From assembly GCA_030533445.1 (NCBI GenBank), contig CM060065.1, positions 6,927,474 through 6,991,473 on the forward strand: DNA of 64,000 nucleotides. The letters are read 5' to 3'. A model generated the notes under the pieces. That model saw only the letters and a program-made list of their open reading frames with translations. It had not been told where the DNA came from and did not search any database. This DNA comes from Cyprinodon diabolis (taxonomy: Eukaryota; Chordata; Actinopteri; Cyprinodontiformes; Cyprinodontidae). The position numbers were made by a program, and so were the translations under genes. Shown in pieces: positions 12,101 through 24,100 of the stretch (within the stretch, counting starts at the first letter, position 1; every line of letters starts with the position of its first letter).

Positions 12101-15100
12101 GCCATAGCTCAGAGTGTCCTCTGATTGGCCAGTGCGCCGTATCCTCTGATTGGCTAGTGCGCCAAGTGTGCTCTGATTGGCCAGTGCGCGAGTCTCCTCT
12201 GTTTGGCCAGTGTGCCAAGTTTTCTCTGATTAGCCAGTGTGCCGTGTCCTTTGATTGGCCAGTGCGCCGTGTCCTCTGATTTGCCAGTGCGCCGTGTCCT
12301 CTGATTTGCCAGTGCGCCGTGTCCTTTGATTGGCCAGTGCCCTGTGTCCTGCGATTTGTTAGTTTCTTCACCCATGTCTTTCCTTATGTGGTTTTGGAGG
12401 TTTCTGTTGCCCCTTTTCCACTAGTACCAACTCAGAGTGAATCACTACGGGTCGATTAGCTAATTTTTCTGGGGGGGAGGGATACATACAACATTTGTAT
12501 CCTTTATATGGATCAGATACTATTTTTAATGGCTGCTTTCTTGTGGTTCCAACTGTTCCAAGTTGCACTGAAGAAAAGATTTCATAGGATTGTGGGTCAT
12601 TGATTGGTTAGGAGGCTGTGTCACTAGTCACAGCTGATTTTAATAATTTTTCATTCCATGCTCTGAACTTTTGATGTTTTCAAGTATTTTCACATGTGTT
12701 TATTTTTTTCTTGGTTTGGTTCATGCGTCATGTGGTAACAGTGGAGTGAAAATGCTTTTGGCTGTAGTTACTAAATTGTTCTCAGAAAGGCTTTTTTGTC
12801 CTTGTACAGAACAGAATGAAATTTGCCCCAGAACGACCCATCCACGAGACGCTGTTAGTAAGATAACAGCTAAAATAGGGACTGATAAGGATAAAAAAAA
12901 AAAGTTCTCATTCCTTGCAGGGCCCAGGGTAAGGATGAATGTTTCCTCGTCTTTACCAGGAAGACAAAGTGTTCTGCTATCAGATTCCGAAACGCCAAAC
13001 ACGCCTGGTTCACTTTCAACAGCGCAGTCTAGCGCCCCCTGTGAATAAAAGTGCTGCATGTTTGGTTAACAAACTGAAGTTAGTATTTGTAATATATGTA
13101 GTTCTTGTATTTAAAGGGTAAAGATCTTAACTCCAATTTGATTAAACTTTCTGAAACCCCAACGAGTTCAGACCAGAATGTAAAATTTAAGAACGTATTG
13201 ATAAAACTCCTTTCCTGTGAAATGTGTAACAGAGGGAAAACCAATCCCAGACTTGACTGTTGCCTGTTTTGCGGCCAGCTGCTATAATAAGGCTGTTAAC
13301 TGTTTGCCGAGCTTTGCTGCATCACAGCCTTCCTGTTTGCCTATAAAACCTGTTAAATACATCCAGGTTTTTCCAGATAGCAATAAACAAGCAGGAGGAG
13401 TCAGGCTACTTTTCCCCCTTGATCTAAACCATGCGCTTTCCTTTTTTTATACTTTTTCTTTTCTCTGGATCTACCATCTCTTTCCTGGTTTGATTTAGGC
13501 GCTGAAGGTTTGTTAAATGCTAACGTTAAAAGCAGTTTTCTACAGCCTGTATAATACCTTTTAGTTATATCACAACAGTAGATTCATATGAGGAGGAGAG
13601 GTCTTCTATGTTCTCATTTTCTGAACACACCATCTGAATCTGTTAGCATTAGCCCTTAAGAGCACACGGTAAATATATGCATCATAATGCTGGTGTCTGT
13701 CTGTGAATGTTTGTACCTCAAATGACTTTTACCAGAAGTGTTGTTTTAATGACGCGTTTTGCACATTTTGCAGTTGTGCTTCGGTTCACACTTAACATGC
13801 AAATTGAATGCAAAGTGGATCAGCTGTAGTGTTACTGCAGTAGATGTTCGCATCTGACAGTAAGCATCAGAAACACACTTGGTGAGGAAAAGACAGAAAA
13901 AACGGTAGGAATTTAATGGAACTGACCTCATCATTTAAATTTTTTACACGGCCGTATTACTAGGGCCCCAAGTTCCTGGGGGCCCCATAAAACGGTGTTT
14001 ACATGTATGGTTAATACAACTATTCCTAATTTGTGCAAATTCATTTCGCTTTTGATAAAAACATTTAGCTAAAATGCACTTTATGGCATTTTAGCCAGCA
14101 GAAGTGTCCCCCCCCCCCGTCCACCATATTGGTTCAGGTCCAAACATACAGCAGCAAACCATGTGAAAACAAACAATGCAAAGAGCAGTGTTGCCAACTT
14201 AGCTATTTTGCTGCTATATTTGGCAACTTTTCAGACCCCTCAAGCTCCTAGCGCCAAGTCTAGTGACTAATTTCTGCTACTGGAGACTTTGGCGACAACA
14301 TCTAAAAGCAGCGAACTCTACTCTCCAGAGCAAGTAGATTGGTAACCCCGCCTCCTGCTCTCCTCTATCTTGTCCGCTGTCATGATTCATGCAGCTATTA
14401 TTTCATCCAAATGAAAAATGGAGAACAGATAAGCAGATCATGGCTTGTCTACAGTGAAAAGAAGGACTGGGTTATTTACTTTGGCCTTTTTGGAAACACA
14501 GAAAGGAGCAATCAGCTAAGTGAGCTTAGTGACTGGAAAAATTCTTTCATTCCTTTTTAACAGAATGAAAAATCAGCTGAGTACAAAACATAGAGAGGAA
14601 CACAACAAGAAGAGAGGGACAAAACCTAGAACGAATAATGGATGTCTATTCTATTAAATTTTCTGTATCTGTACAGGTGCTGGTCATAAAATTAGAATAT
14701 CATGAAAAAGTAGATTGATTTCAGTAATTCCATTTAAAAAGTGAAACTTGTATATTATATTCATACATTACATACAAACTCATATATTTCAGATGTTTAT
14801 TTTGTTTAATTTTGATGATTACAAATGACAACAAATGAAAATCTCAAATTCATCATATCAGAAAATTAGAATATTACTGAAGACCAATAAAAACAAAGGA
14901 TTTATAGAAATGTTGGCCAACTGAAAAGTATGAACATGAAAAGTATGAGCATGTACAGCACTCAGTATTTAGTTGGGCCTCCTTTGGCCTGTATTACTGC
15001 AGCAATGCGGCGTGGCATGGAGTCGATCAGTCTGTGGCACTGCTCAGGTGTTATGATAGCCCAGGTTGCTCTAATAGTGGCTTTTAGCTCTTCTGAATTG

Positions 15101-18100
15101 TTGGGTCTGGTGTATTGCATCTTCTTCTTCACAATACCCCATAGATTTTCTATGGGGTTAAGGTCAGGAGAGTTTGCTGGCCAATTAAGAACAGGGATAC
15201 CATGGTCCTTCAACCAGGTACTGGTAGCTTTGGCACTGTGTGCAGGTGCCAAGTCCTGTTGGAAAATGAAATCTGCATCTCCAAAAAGTTGGTCAGCTGC
15301 AGGAAGCATGAAGTGCTCTAAAACTTCCTGGTATGTGGCTGCGTTGACCCTGGACCTCAGAAAACACAATGGACCAACACCAGCAGATGACATGGCACCC
15401 CAAACCATCACTGACTGTGGAAACTTTACACTGGACTTCAAGCAACGTGGATGAAGTGCCTCTCTTCTTTTCCTCCAGACTCTGGGACCTTGATTTCCAA
15501 AGGAAATGCAAAATTTACTTTCATCAGAGAACATGACTTTGGACCACTCACCAGCAGTCCAGTCCTGTTTCTCTTTAGCCCAGGCAAGACGCTTCTGACG
15601 CTGTCTGTGGTTCAAGAGTGGCTTGACACAAGGAATGCGACAGCAGAAACCCATGTCTTTCATACGTCTGTGTGTGGTGGTTCTTGAAGCACTCACTCCA
15701 GCTGCAGTCCACTCTTTGTGAATCTCCCCCACATTTTTGAATGGGTTTTGTTTCACAATCCTCTCCAGGGTGCGGTTATCTCTCTTGCTTGTACACTTTT
15801 TTCGACCACATCTTTTCCTTCCCTTCGCCTCTCTATTAATGTGCTTGGACACTGAGCTCTGTGAACAGCCAGCCTCTTTAGCGATGACCTTTTGTGTCTT
15901 GCCCTCCTTGTGCAAGGTGTCGATGGTCGTCTTTTGGACAACTGTCAAGTCAGCAGTCTTCCCCATGATTGTGTAGCCTATAGAACTAGACTGAAAGACC
16001 ATTTAAAGGCTTTTGCAGGTGGTTTGAGTTAATTAGCTGATTAGAGTGTGGCACCAGGGGCCATCAATTTTGAACCTTTTCACAATATTCTAATTTTCTG
16101 ATATGATGAATTTGAGATTTTCATTTGTTGTCATTTGTAATCATCAAAATTAAACAAAATAAACATCTGAAATATATGAGTTTGTATGTAATGTATGAAT
16201 ATAATATACAAGTTTCACTTTTTAAATGGAATTACTGAAATCAATCTACTTTTTCATGATATTCTAATTTTATGACCAGCACCTGTATAATGGGTCTGTT
16301 TCATGTGTGGTCTTCTTAATTCAGAGGGGCCCCTGACTTTCTTTGATTAGGGCCCCAAATTTCCTAAATCATCATCTGACCCTATTAGAATCAGGTTTGA
16401 TGTGCTGTTACACCCTTAAAGGCTTCTCGCCCTCTCAAACCTGTATCCTGTCAGCTGACTTTAAAATAAAGGCCACCGGTGCCAAAATGAAAAGATAAAT
16501 AAATAATAGAAATGATTCCTAGACACAATGACAGGAGGAGCATTTCCTTTCTGATGGCTCTGCCTGCTTATTTATGACTAGTCAGAAAAAAGGAAACCAT
16601 GATGAAACGAGCAACCCTCTGTTTCCTGAAAAATATCTGAACAAAGCTTTTACCAAGCTAACACTCATAATGACTGCATGCAGTCAGAAAAAACGCCCAG
16701 AAGTATTCAACCATACAGGAGCCTCAGGTGCTGCCAGGCGGGACCGGAGGGTGAAGGGTTAAAGTTGATCTCTGTGCTGGAGGACACATGACTGCAAACA
16801 GCTGATGCTTGATGCAAACACTTTGATAGGGAAGTTAAAAATACACACTAAGGTATGAAAGTAAAGTATTAAATGTCCTTCAGGAAAGCTCATTTTCACA
16901 GTTTCCACAGAGTGTGAAGTGACACGGCCGGCTGGTTCGACCCGATAAGGAGCCGCAGTCACACGGAAAGGGGAACGGTTCCAAGGAAAGCCGCAATTGT
17001 TTTTTGGCTACACGAAAGGTGGAGAAATTCACTGAAACATTAAGAGATACCTGATAGAATCAAATATACTTTTTACATGTCTCATATTGCAACATTTAAT
17101 TGTTGCTGTTTAGTATTTTGGGTCCCTTTTAGATTACATTACTACTTTAAGATAAAAAAATAAAAATGTGTCAGTATTGTCCTGCTTAAAAATATTAGTG
17201 GAATATTTTCCCTAAAATAGAGGGAAATGTAAAAAATTCAGATTATATTTAATCACCGTCAGGTACTTTACAGTTCAAACAGATCACACAGTCAGATTGA
17301 TTCAAAGTTTTCTATCTAAGGAAAACCAGTTGATTGCATCGACTCATTGACTCAAAGGCAATCCCTCACACTAAGCATGCTTGTAGCGACAGTGGAGAGG
17401 AAAAACTCCCTTTAACAGGCTGACTGGGGTTCAAGGAGACAGAAGCAGAGATACAAAAGGCAACTGTTAACCAGCTCCACAGGCAGCTACGTCCAGGAAA
17501 CACAGCCAGGCAGACGAGCTCCGAGCCAGCTCCAATCTCAGAGGATGAAGAGAGCACAAACAGCCAGTCACAGTCAGAGAAACAGGACTACAGTGAAAAA
17601 CAGGCCAAGCTCCAACATTTATAAACAAGGGTTTTGATGGCAGCAGCACAGCTGATATTTCTCTCCAGGATGGAGTCACAGCCAAAAGGGAACACAGGCG
17701 AAGCATTATGGGAAAAAGCAGAGAGAGCAGAACATTAGAAACGTAAACGTAAAGAAACGAAAGTAACAAATTCAGCAGAGTGGGAGAATAGAGATAAAAT
17801 GAAGAATGATGAAATAGGGGTCGCTATGTCCTCCAGCAGTCTAAGCCTATAGCAGCATATCTATAGAGATACACTATATTGCCAAAAGTATTTGCTCACC
17901 CATCCAAATTATTGGAATCAGGTGTTCCAATCACTTCCATGGCCACAGGTGTATAAATTCAAGCACCTAGGCATGCAGACTGTTTTTACAAACATTTGTG
18001 AAAGAATGGGTCGCTCTCAGGAGCTCAGTGAATTCCAGCGTGGAACTGTGATAGGATGCCACCTGTGCAACAAATCCAGTCGTGAAATTTCCTCGCTCCT

Positions 18101-21100
18101 AAATATTCCACAGTCAACTGTCAGCTGTATTATAAGAAAATGGAAGTGTTTGGGAACGACAGCAACTCAGCCACGAAGTGGTAGGCCACGTAAACTGACG
18201 GAGCGGGGTCAGCGGATGCTGAAGCGCATAGTGCGAAGAGGTCGCCAACTTTCTGCAGAGTCAATCACTACAGACCTCCAAACTTCATGTGGCCTTCAGA
18301 TTAGCTCAAGAACAGTGCGCAGAGAGCTTCATGGAATGGGTTTCCATGGTCGAGCAGCTGCATCCAAGCCATACATAACCAAGTGCAATGCAAAGCGTCG
18401 GATGCGGTGGTGTAAAGCACGCCGCCACTGGACTCTAGAGCAGTGGAGACGCGTTCTCTGGAGTGACGAATCGCGCTTCTCCATCTGGCAATCTGATGGA
18501 CGGGTCTGGGTTTGGCGGTTGCCAGGAGAACGGTACTTGTCTGACTGCATTGTGCCAAGTGTAAAGTTTGGTGGAGGGGGGATTATGGTGTGGGGTTGTT
18601 TTTCAGGAGCTGGGCTTGGCCCCTTAGTTCCAGTGAAAGGAACTCTGAATGCTTCAGCATACCAAGACATTTTGGACAATTCCATGCTCCCAACTTTGTG
18701 GGAACAGTTTGGAGCTGGCCCCTTCCTCTTCCAACATGACTGTGCACCAGTGCACAAAGCAAGGTCCATAAAGACATGGATGACAGAGTCTGGTGTGGAT
18801 GAACTTGACTGGCCTGCACAGAGTCCTGACCTCAACCCGATAGAACACCTTTGGGATGAATTAGAGCGGAGACTGAGAGCCAGGCCTTCTCGTCCAACAT
18901 CAGTGTGCGACCTCACAAATGCGCTTCTGGAAGAATGGTCAAAAATTCCCATAAACACACTCCTAAACCTTGTGGACAGCCTTCCCAGAAGAGTTGAAGC
19001 TGTTCTAGCTGCAAAGGGTGGACCGACGTCATATTGAACCCTATGGATTAGGAACGGGATGTCACTTAAGCTCATATGTGAGTCAAGGCAGGTGAGCAAA
19101 TACTTTTGGCAATATAGTGTAGCTCAGGATAACCTGAGCCACTCTAACTAGAAGCTTTATCAAAAAGGAACGTTTTAAGCCTAGCCTTAAAAGTAGACAG
19201 GGTGTCTGCCTCACGGACTAAAACTGGTAGTTGGTTCCACAGGAGAGGAGCCTGATAACTAGAAGATCTGTCTCCCATTCTATTTTTTTAGATTCTAAGA
19301 ACCACTGGTAAAGCTGCTGATTGAGAGCGAAGTGCTCTGTTAGGAACATAACAGACATGTGAAACAGAAGGTACCAAAACAAAAAGAAAAGGAAACAACC
19401 TTTTAGCTGTGGAAATATAGATAAGCGTAGAAAGCAGAGTAAGAATGAACCGAGTACATTTTGTTTTCCCAAGCAGTCGGAACGTTGAGGTTTATTTCCT
19501 CTTGTCAGGCTTTTGTTTTACTCTGTTCTCTTGAGGAGGCAGACCTGTAGACAGATGTGGATCCTCTCTTTTTAAACATCTAAGGAGCACATTTCTGAAG
19601 AAAATCGGAAAATTACAAATTATTCGAAGTATCTTTTGAATCTTAAATCTAATGTAGCTTCAGCCACAGATGATCATTTGTTCTCCTAATGCAGAGCGTG
19701 TGATAAATAGCTCCACCCGAAGAGCATAATGGAGGAGAATCTGAGGAAGAGCATTTAAACGGACGGATGTTTTAAGAGCCCAGGCCTGAATGAGAAGCAA
19801 ATTACAGCCAAACGATGGCTGAATGCCAAATTAAGGCAGTACACACCGCAGCAGTAGAAGAGATGGACGGAGCACTTGCAAACTTATCGACTTCTCAATC
19901 TCGTGCACTTGTCCAGCTCAGTGAGTAAGGAGGATGTGGGAGATGGGATGTAAGTGTGGCACCAGTTAGTGGTCAAGAATTCAATTATATCAGAGCTGAC
20001 AGGCAGGAGTAATGGTGCAGGAGAGGCGCTGCCCTCCCACCGTCAAACGGAGGGAGCGACGCGGCTAAAAATGCCGCTGAGCTCGTAGGACAGACGGCAG
20101 ATTCATTCATTGGTTAGTTTATCAGCTAAACATTACGGACATGAAAACTAGAAAATATGGTTAAAACCAAAAAAATAATAATCGTTTGGTCTGGTTTATG
20201 TCTCATGTGATGAATTGGAGTGTGAAGAAAACCGGGACAAATCACACCGGCTATAGCCCTGGGAGCTGGTGTTCTGTCAGACCAGCATAACATAGTCAAT
20301 ACGCATATGTAAAACGTCAGATTTATGCTTATCCCTTTAGCTTTGTATGAAAAATATACTTTAATCTATTTCAATGGGCGTGTATCCCTTTAGTCATGTA
20401 CAAAAAAACTATTTAAGGTCAAATCGCCATACGCTTCAAAAAACACCAAAAAGTAAGTCATTCAATAGTTTTTTTTGTACATGACTAAAGTATGACAGAG
20501 TATTAGGGCCAGGCTAGAGATTTTTTTTATTTTTTATTTTGAGAATAAAGTCCTAACATTACGAGAATAAAGTTGTGATTTTACGAGAATGAAGTCATCA
20601 TACAGCAACCCGTTTCAAAAAGAAAGCTTCGAGCTCCGCCCAGCATATGACAGCCAACCAGCTCCACCAATCAGCAACCTGAGTCCACTTTGACATCCTG
20701 CCTAATTTGATGCTGGTGCTAAAAGATTTCCTCATTTGTCAAACCGATGCCAAAGTATAACTTCACATGATGCTCCACATCCCTCATTTTAGGGAAGACA
20801 GTACTTCTTGTAAGAGTTGTCATAAAATACAACTTGTGTCTCGTAATTTTTGGACTTTATTTTCTTAATGTTACGACATTATTCTCGTAATTTTAAGACT
20901 ATTCTCGTGGTGAGATTTTTCTCGTAATATTACGACTTTATTCTCTTAATGTTACGACTTTATTCTCATAATAATACAACTTTATTCTTGTAATTTTGTG
21001 ACTTTATTCTCATAATAATACGAATTTATTCTCGTAATTTTATGACAACATTCTTGTAAAGTTACGACTTTATTCTCATGATTTTATGACTTTTCTCATT

Positions 21101-24100
21101 GCGACTTTATTCTCATAATTTTACACATTTATTCTCGAAATTGAAGAATAAAAATCTCTAGCCTGGCCCTAATACTCCGTAGCACTAAAGGGATACACGC
21201 CTGTTAGTTTAGTTTAAAGGACATTTTTTATACAAAACTAATGGGATAAACTAAAGGGATAAACGGGCATGGACTATGAATATGCTGGTCTGACAGAACA
21301 CCGGTCCTGGAGGAAGAGTCTTTGGCTCCATTACTGGTATTATTAACTACTCCATTTAAGTAAAGATTTTAGTAGGGGTAATAATAATGAAATCGTTTAT
21401 TAAAATGATGAGCTTCTTTACCACAATTTAAATAAACGTCTTTATCTGAAAATGTATAATGTTACTATTTTAAAGTTAAATTTACAGATTTTGATCGTAT
21501 TTATAAATTCAGTTTTAGAAAACAAGGGAAGAACTTAATTTTGGACACTAGCAAATGTTCCCTGTTTGGTGGAAAGATACTAGCCTCGTGAGACCATCCT
21601 GATCTCGAAGCAGTTCACCAAACGAACGTCCAATCAGCGTTGGCTTTGAGGCGGGTTGAGGTGTGACACAACGAGAAGCGCGACAGTTCAGTCTAAAGAA
21701 CATGGCGGCTTCAGCCGATGAAACTAGCGTTAGCGTGGCTATCGAGCAAGTTTTATCGGAATTACAGAGTATTTCTTCACTGAAAGAAGAGCAAAACACT
21801 GCTCTGGAGGCTTTTCTCAGAGGAAAAGATGTTTTTGCTCTTCTCCCGACTGGTTTCGGCAAGAGTAGCCTGGCTTGTGGTTGTGTTTTCTTTGTCGGTC
21901 TGTTAGTGCGTCATATGCTTCGTTGATCTGATTGGTTTATTTGGCTCGTCTATCACCAACATAGGCCAATCAGCTAACCAGTATTTTCGCCCCTTCCCAA
22001 AATTACTTCAACAGAAGGTTTCCAGATGGATATGCGGAGCAAATCCCTCTGGCGGAGTCAGGTTACAAAGATACAGGGACACTGGCCCCTGTTAGCCCCC
22101 TTCTAGAACCGCCCATGAGCTCCAAGTTATGGCCCCCAGAGGACCTTCAGCCTGATAAAGTTTGGACACCACTATGCTATGACATAACAAAACGTCCTCT
22201 TTGTTCTTCAGACGGATTAGAAAAAGGTTGCTGTGGAACAACAAAGGTTCTGTTATGTTAGTCAGACTGATCCTCCATCTTTCCTTTTCTCATTAAACGT
22301 CTCCTCCTGCTGTGTGACACAAAGCGCCTATAAATGTCTTAGATGGAATAAAAACTGCAGATATGTGGAGAGAAGAGCTGAATTATTGTTTTTAGGTGTA
22401 ATGAGGTTGAAAGTGTCTGCAGCATTTAAAGGAAGGAGTCACCACCTGAATACCAAGCAGAGGTCCTTCTTTCCATTCTGCTCGTCGTTCTGATCCTCTG
22501 AGTCGAATAAATTCAGCCCAGATCAGAACAAAGACGGGAAAGTCAGCAGCGAGGCTCTGAGGGGGGAAAAATGGAATCCAGAGCATTTTTCAGAGCCTCA
22601 TAAACCAAATGGCGCCGCCGTATGGACATGGATGACTCACTTTTTCCCACTGACAAACACTTCCACTGCTCCCCCTGCAGGGTATCAGCTGTTACTGCAA
22701 TGGAGCTGCTTTTGTGTTGAACTGAGCTTCATGTCTGAGTGTTTGCATCTGTCTGTCTGTCTGTCCAGCTGTCCACATTCTGATCGCAGTCGGCGCCGTG
22801 ATGATGGTGGTCGGCTTCCTCGGCTGCTACGGCGCCATCCAGGAGTCCCAGTGTTTGCTGGGAACGGTGAGTTTCAGCTTCAGTCTGTGGGTGGAGGGGA
22901 GTGGAAGGTGAATTTCCTCTAAGTGTCTCTTCTCTCGTTTTCCTCTGCTGCAGTTCTTCGTCTGCCTGGTCATCCTGTTCGCCTGTGAGGTTGCCGGTGG
23001 AATCTGGGGATACATGAACAGAGAAGCTGTAAGTGGAAGACTAAAAGTATTCACACCCACAGAGCAGCAGATTAGTGTTTTATTAGGAGTTAATCAGGGT
23101 TCCCCATCAGGGCTCACAGTGCTTCCCTCATATATACATGCATTAAATATGAAGGTAAATGACATTAAAACACAGTGGAGGTTTCAGACCACATTCACCA
23201 GGGTGGGGCCCAGTGGCGGCTGGTGGAGTTTTCTCCAGGGGGGGGGCTATAAATTCAAAATGGAGGGATATAGAAAACCAATCAAACGAATACTAAGTTA
23301 TCACACCAGTATATTTATATGAATGCCAACAACAAAAAACATTATAAAAACTAAACCTAATTTCATGTACAGGTTTTCTTTTAGTTTGTGAAGGCAAATC
23401 TGGGTTTTGCATGGTCCAATATTGCATCAAAAACCTAATAAAATTATGTACCATGTTCAACTTTTAACGAGAGTCAATGGGCAAACTTTGGGCAGAAAAA
23501 TGTCACCAATCCAACGTAAAATTGGAATGATGCTTTATTCCTCATTAAAGATTAAATATTTATCTTGCAAATCTAAAAAAATATATATTAATATATTTCT
23601 AAATATTTCAAATTTCAATTTAAAATGAAATTATAAAAAAGATAAATATTTTCTTTTATGTATTAATCAGGGTCATTGGGTTGGTGGGGCGGCGCTCTAG
23701 TGCCCTCTAACGGCCAGCCGCCACTGGTGGGGCCACTGTGGGCCCTGGATGGGGCCAGTGTCAGGCTAGGGTCATGAAACAAAAGATCGGGGAAATATTT
23801 CATCATTTGATATATCAGGAACCACCCTTGGCTTTAAAGTGAAAGAGCAGAAAGGTCATTTATTTAAATTCAAATGCTGTTTTAATTGAAAATAAACATT
23901 TCTGGTTTAAAACTGTTAATTCTGCCTTTCCTAAAATTAAAGACAATTTACCTTGAAAGAAAAAAACAATCATAACTACTGGCTGTCATGTAGAGATCTA
24001 CTTTAAGTCAAAGATGACGTGTTGCACGACCACATGATGTCTGCGGGTGATTGTGACCTCATTGGCCGACCGTTTGATGACCAGTGCGGCTTGGGAAAAA

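Larger units (their letters stand above)
13953..16384. mobile_element. hAT-like dispersed repeat split by a Tc1 insertion
   Basis: Segments 13953-14671 and 16288-16384 match 56140-56733 in order: both start CTAGGGCCCCAAGTTCCTGG, share GCAGTGTTGCCAACTTAGC and TGATTCATGCAGCTATTATT, and finish GGGCCCCAAA(T)NTCCTAAATC. The Tc1 element at 14674-16285 lies between the halves. The paralogue at 56.6 kb lacks the Tc1. Confidence 0.7.

Noticed and set aside
10036..12358. CRISPR-like array
   Set aside because: Units are contiguous variants of the same sequence without unique spacers, in a vertebrate intron.
9952..12371. Open frames of up to 799 codons on the minus strand and several on the plus strand
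   Set aside because: They read through the tandem minisatellite in several overlapping frames on both strands; the repeat lacks stops. No domain, splice or start context supports a protein.
14930..15454. Plus-strand 174-codon frame
   Set aside because: Antisense of the Tc1 transposase at 14962-15966.
18329..19099. Minus-strand 256-codon frame
   Set aside because: Antisense of the Tc1 transposase at 18006-19037.
23014..23322. Plus-strand frame continuing cd81 exon 4 into the next intron
   Set aside because: A consensus donor (GTAAGT at 23029) ends the exon and exon 5 restores the CD81 family sequence; the read-through enters a hAT MITE.
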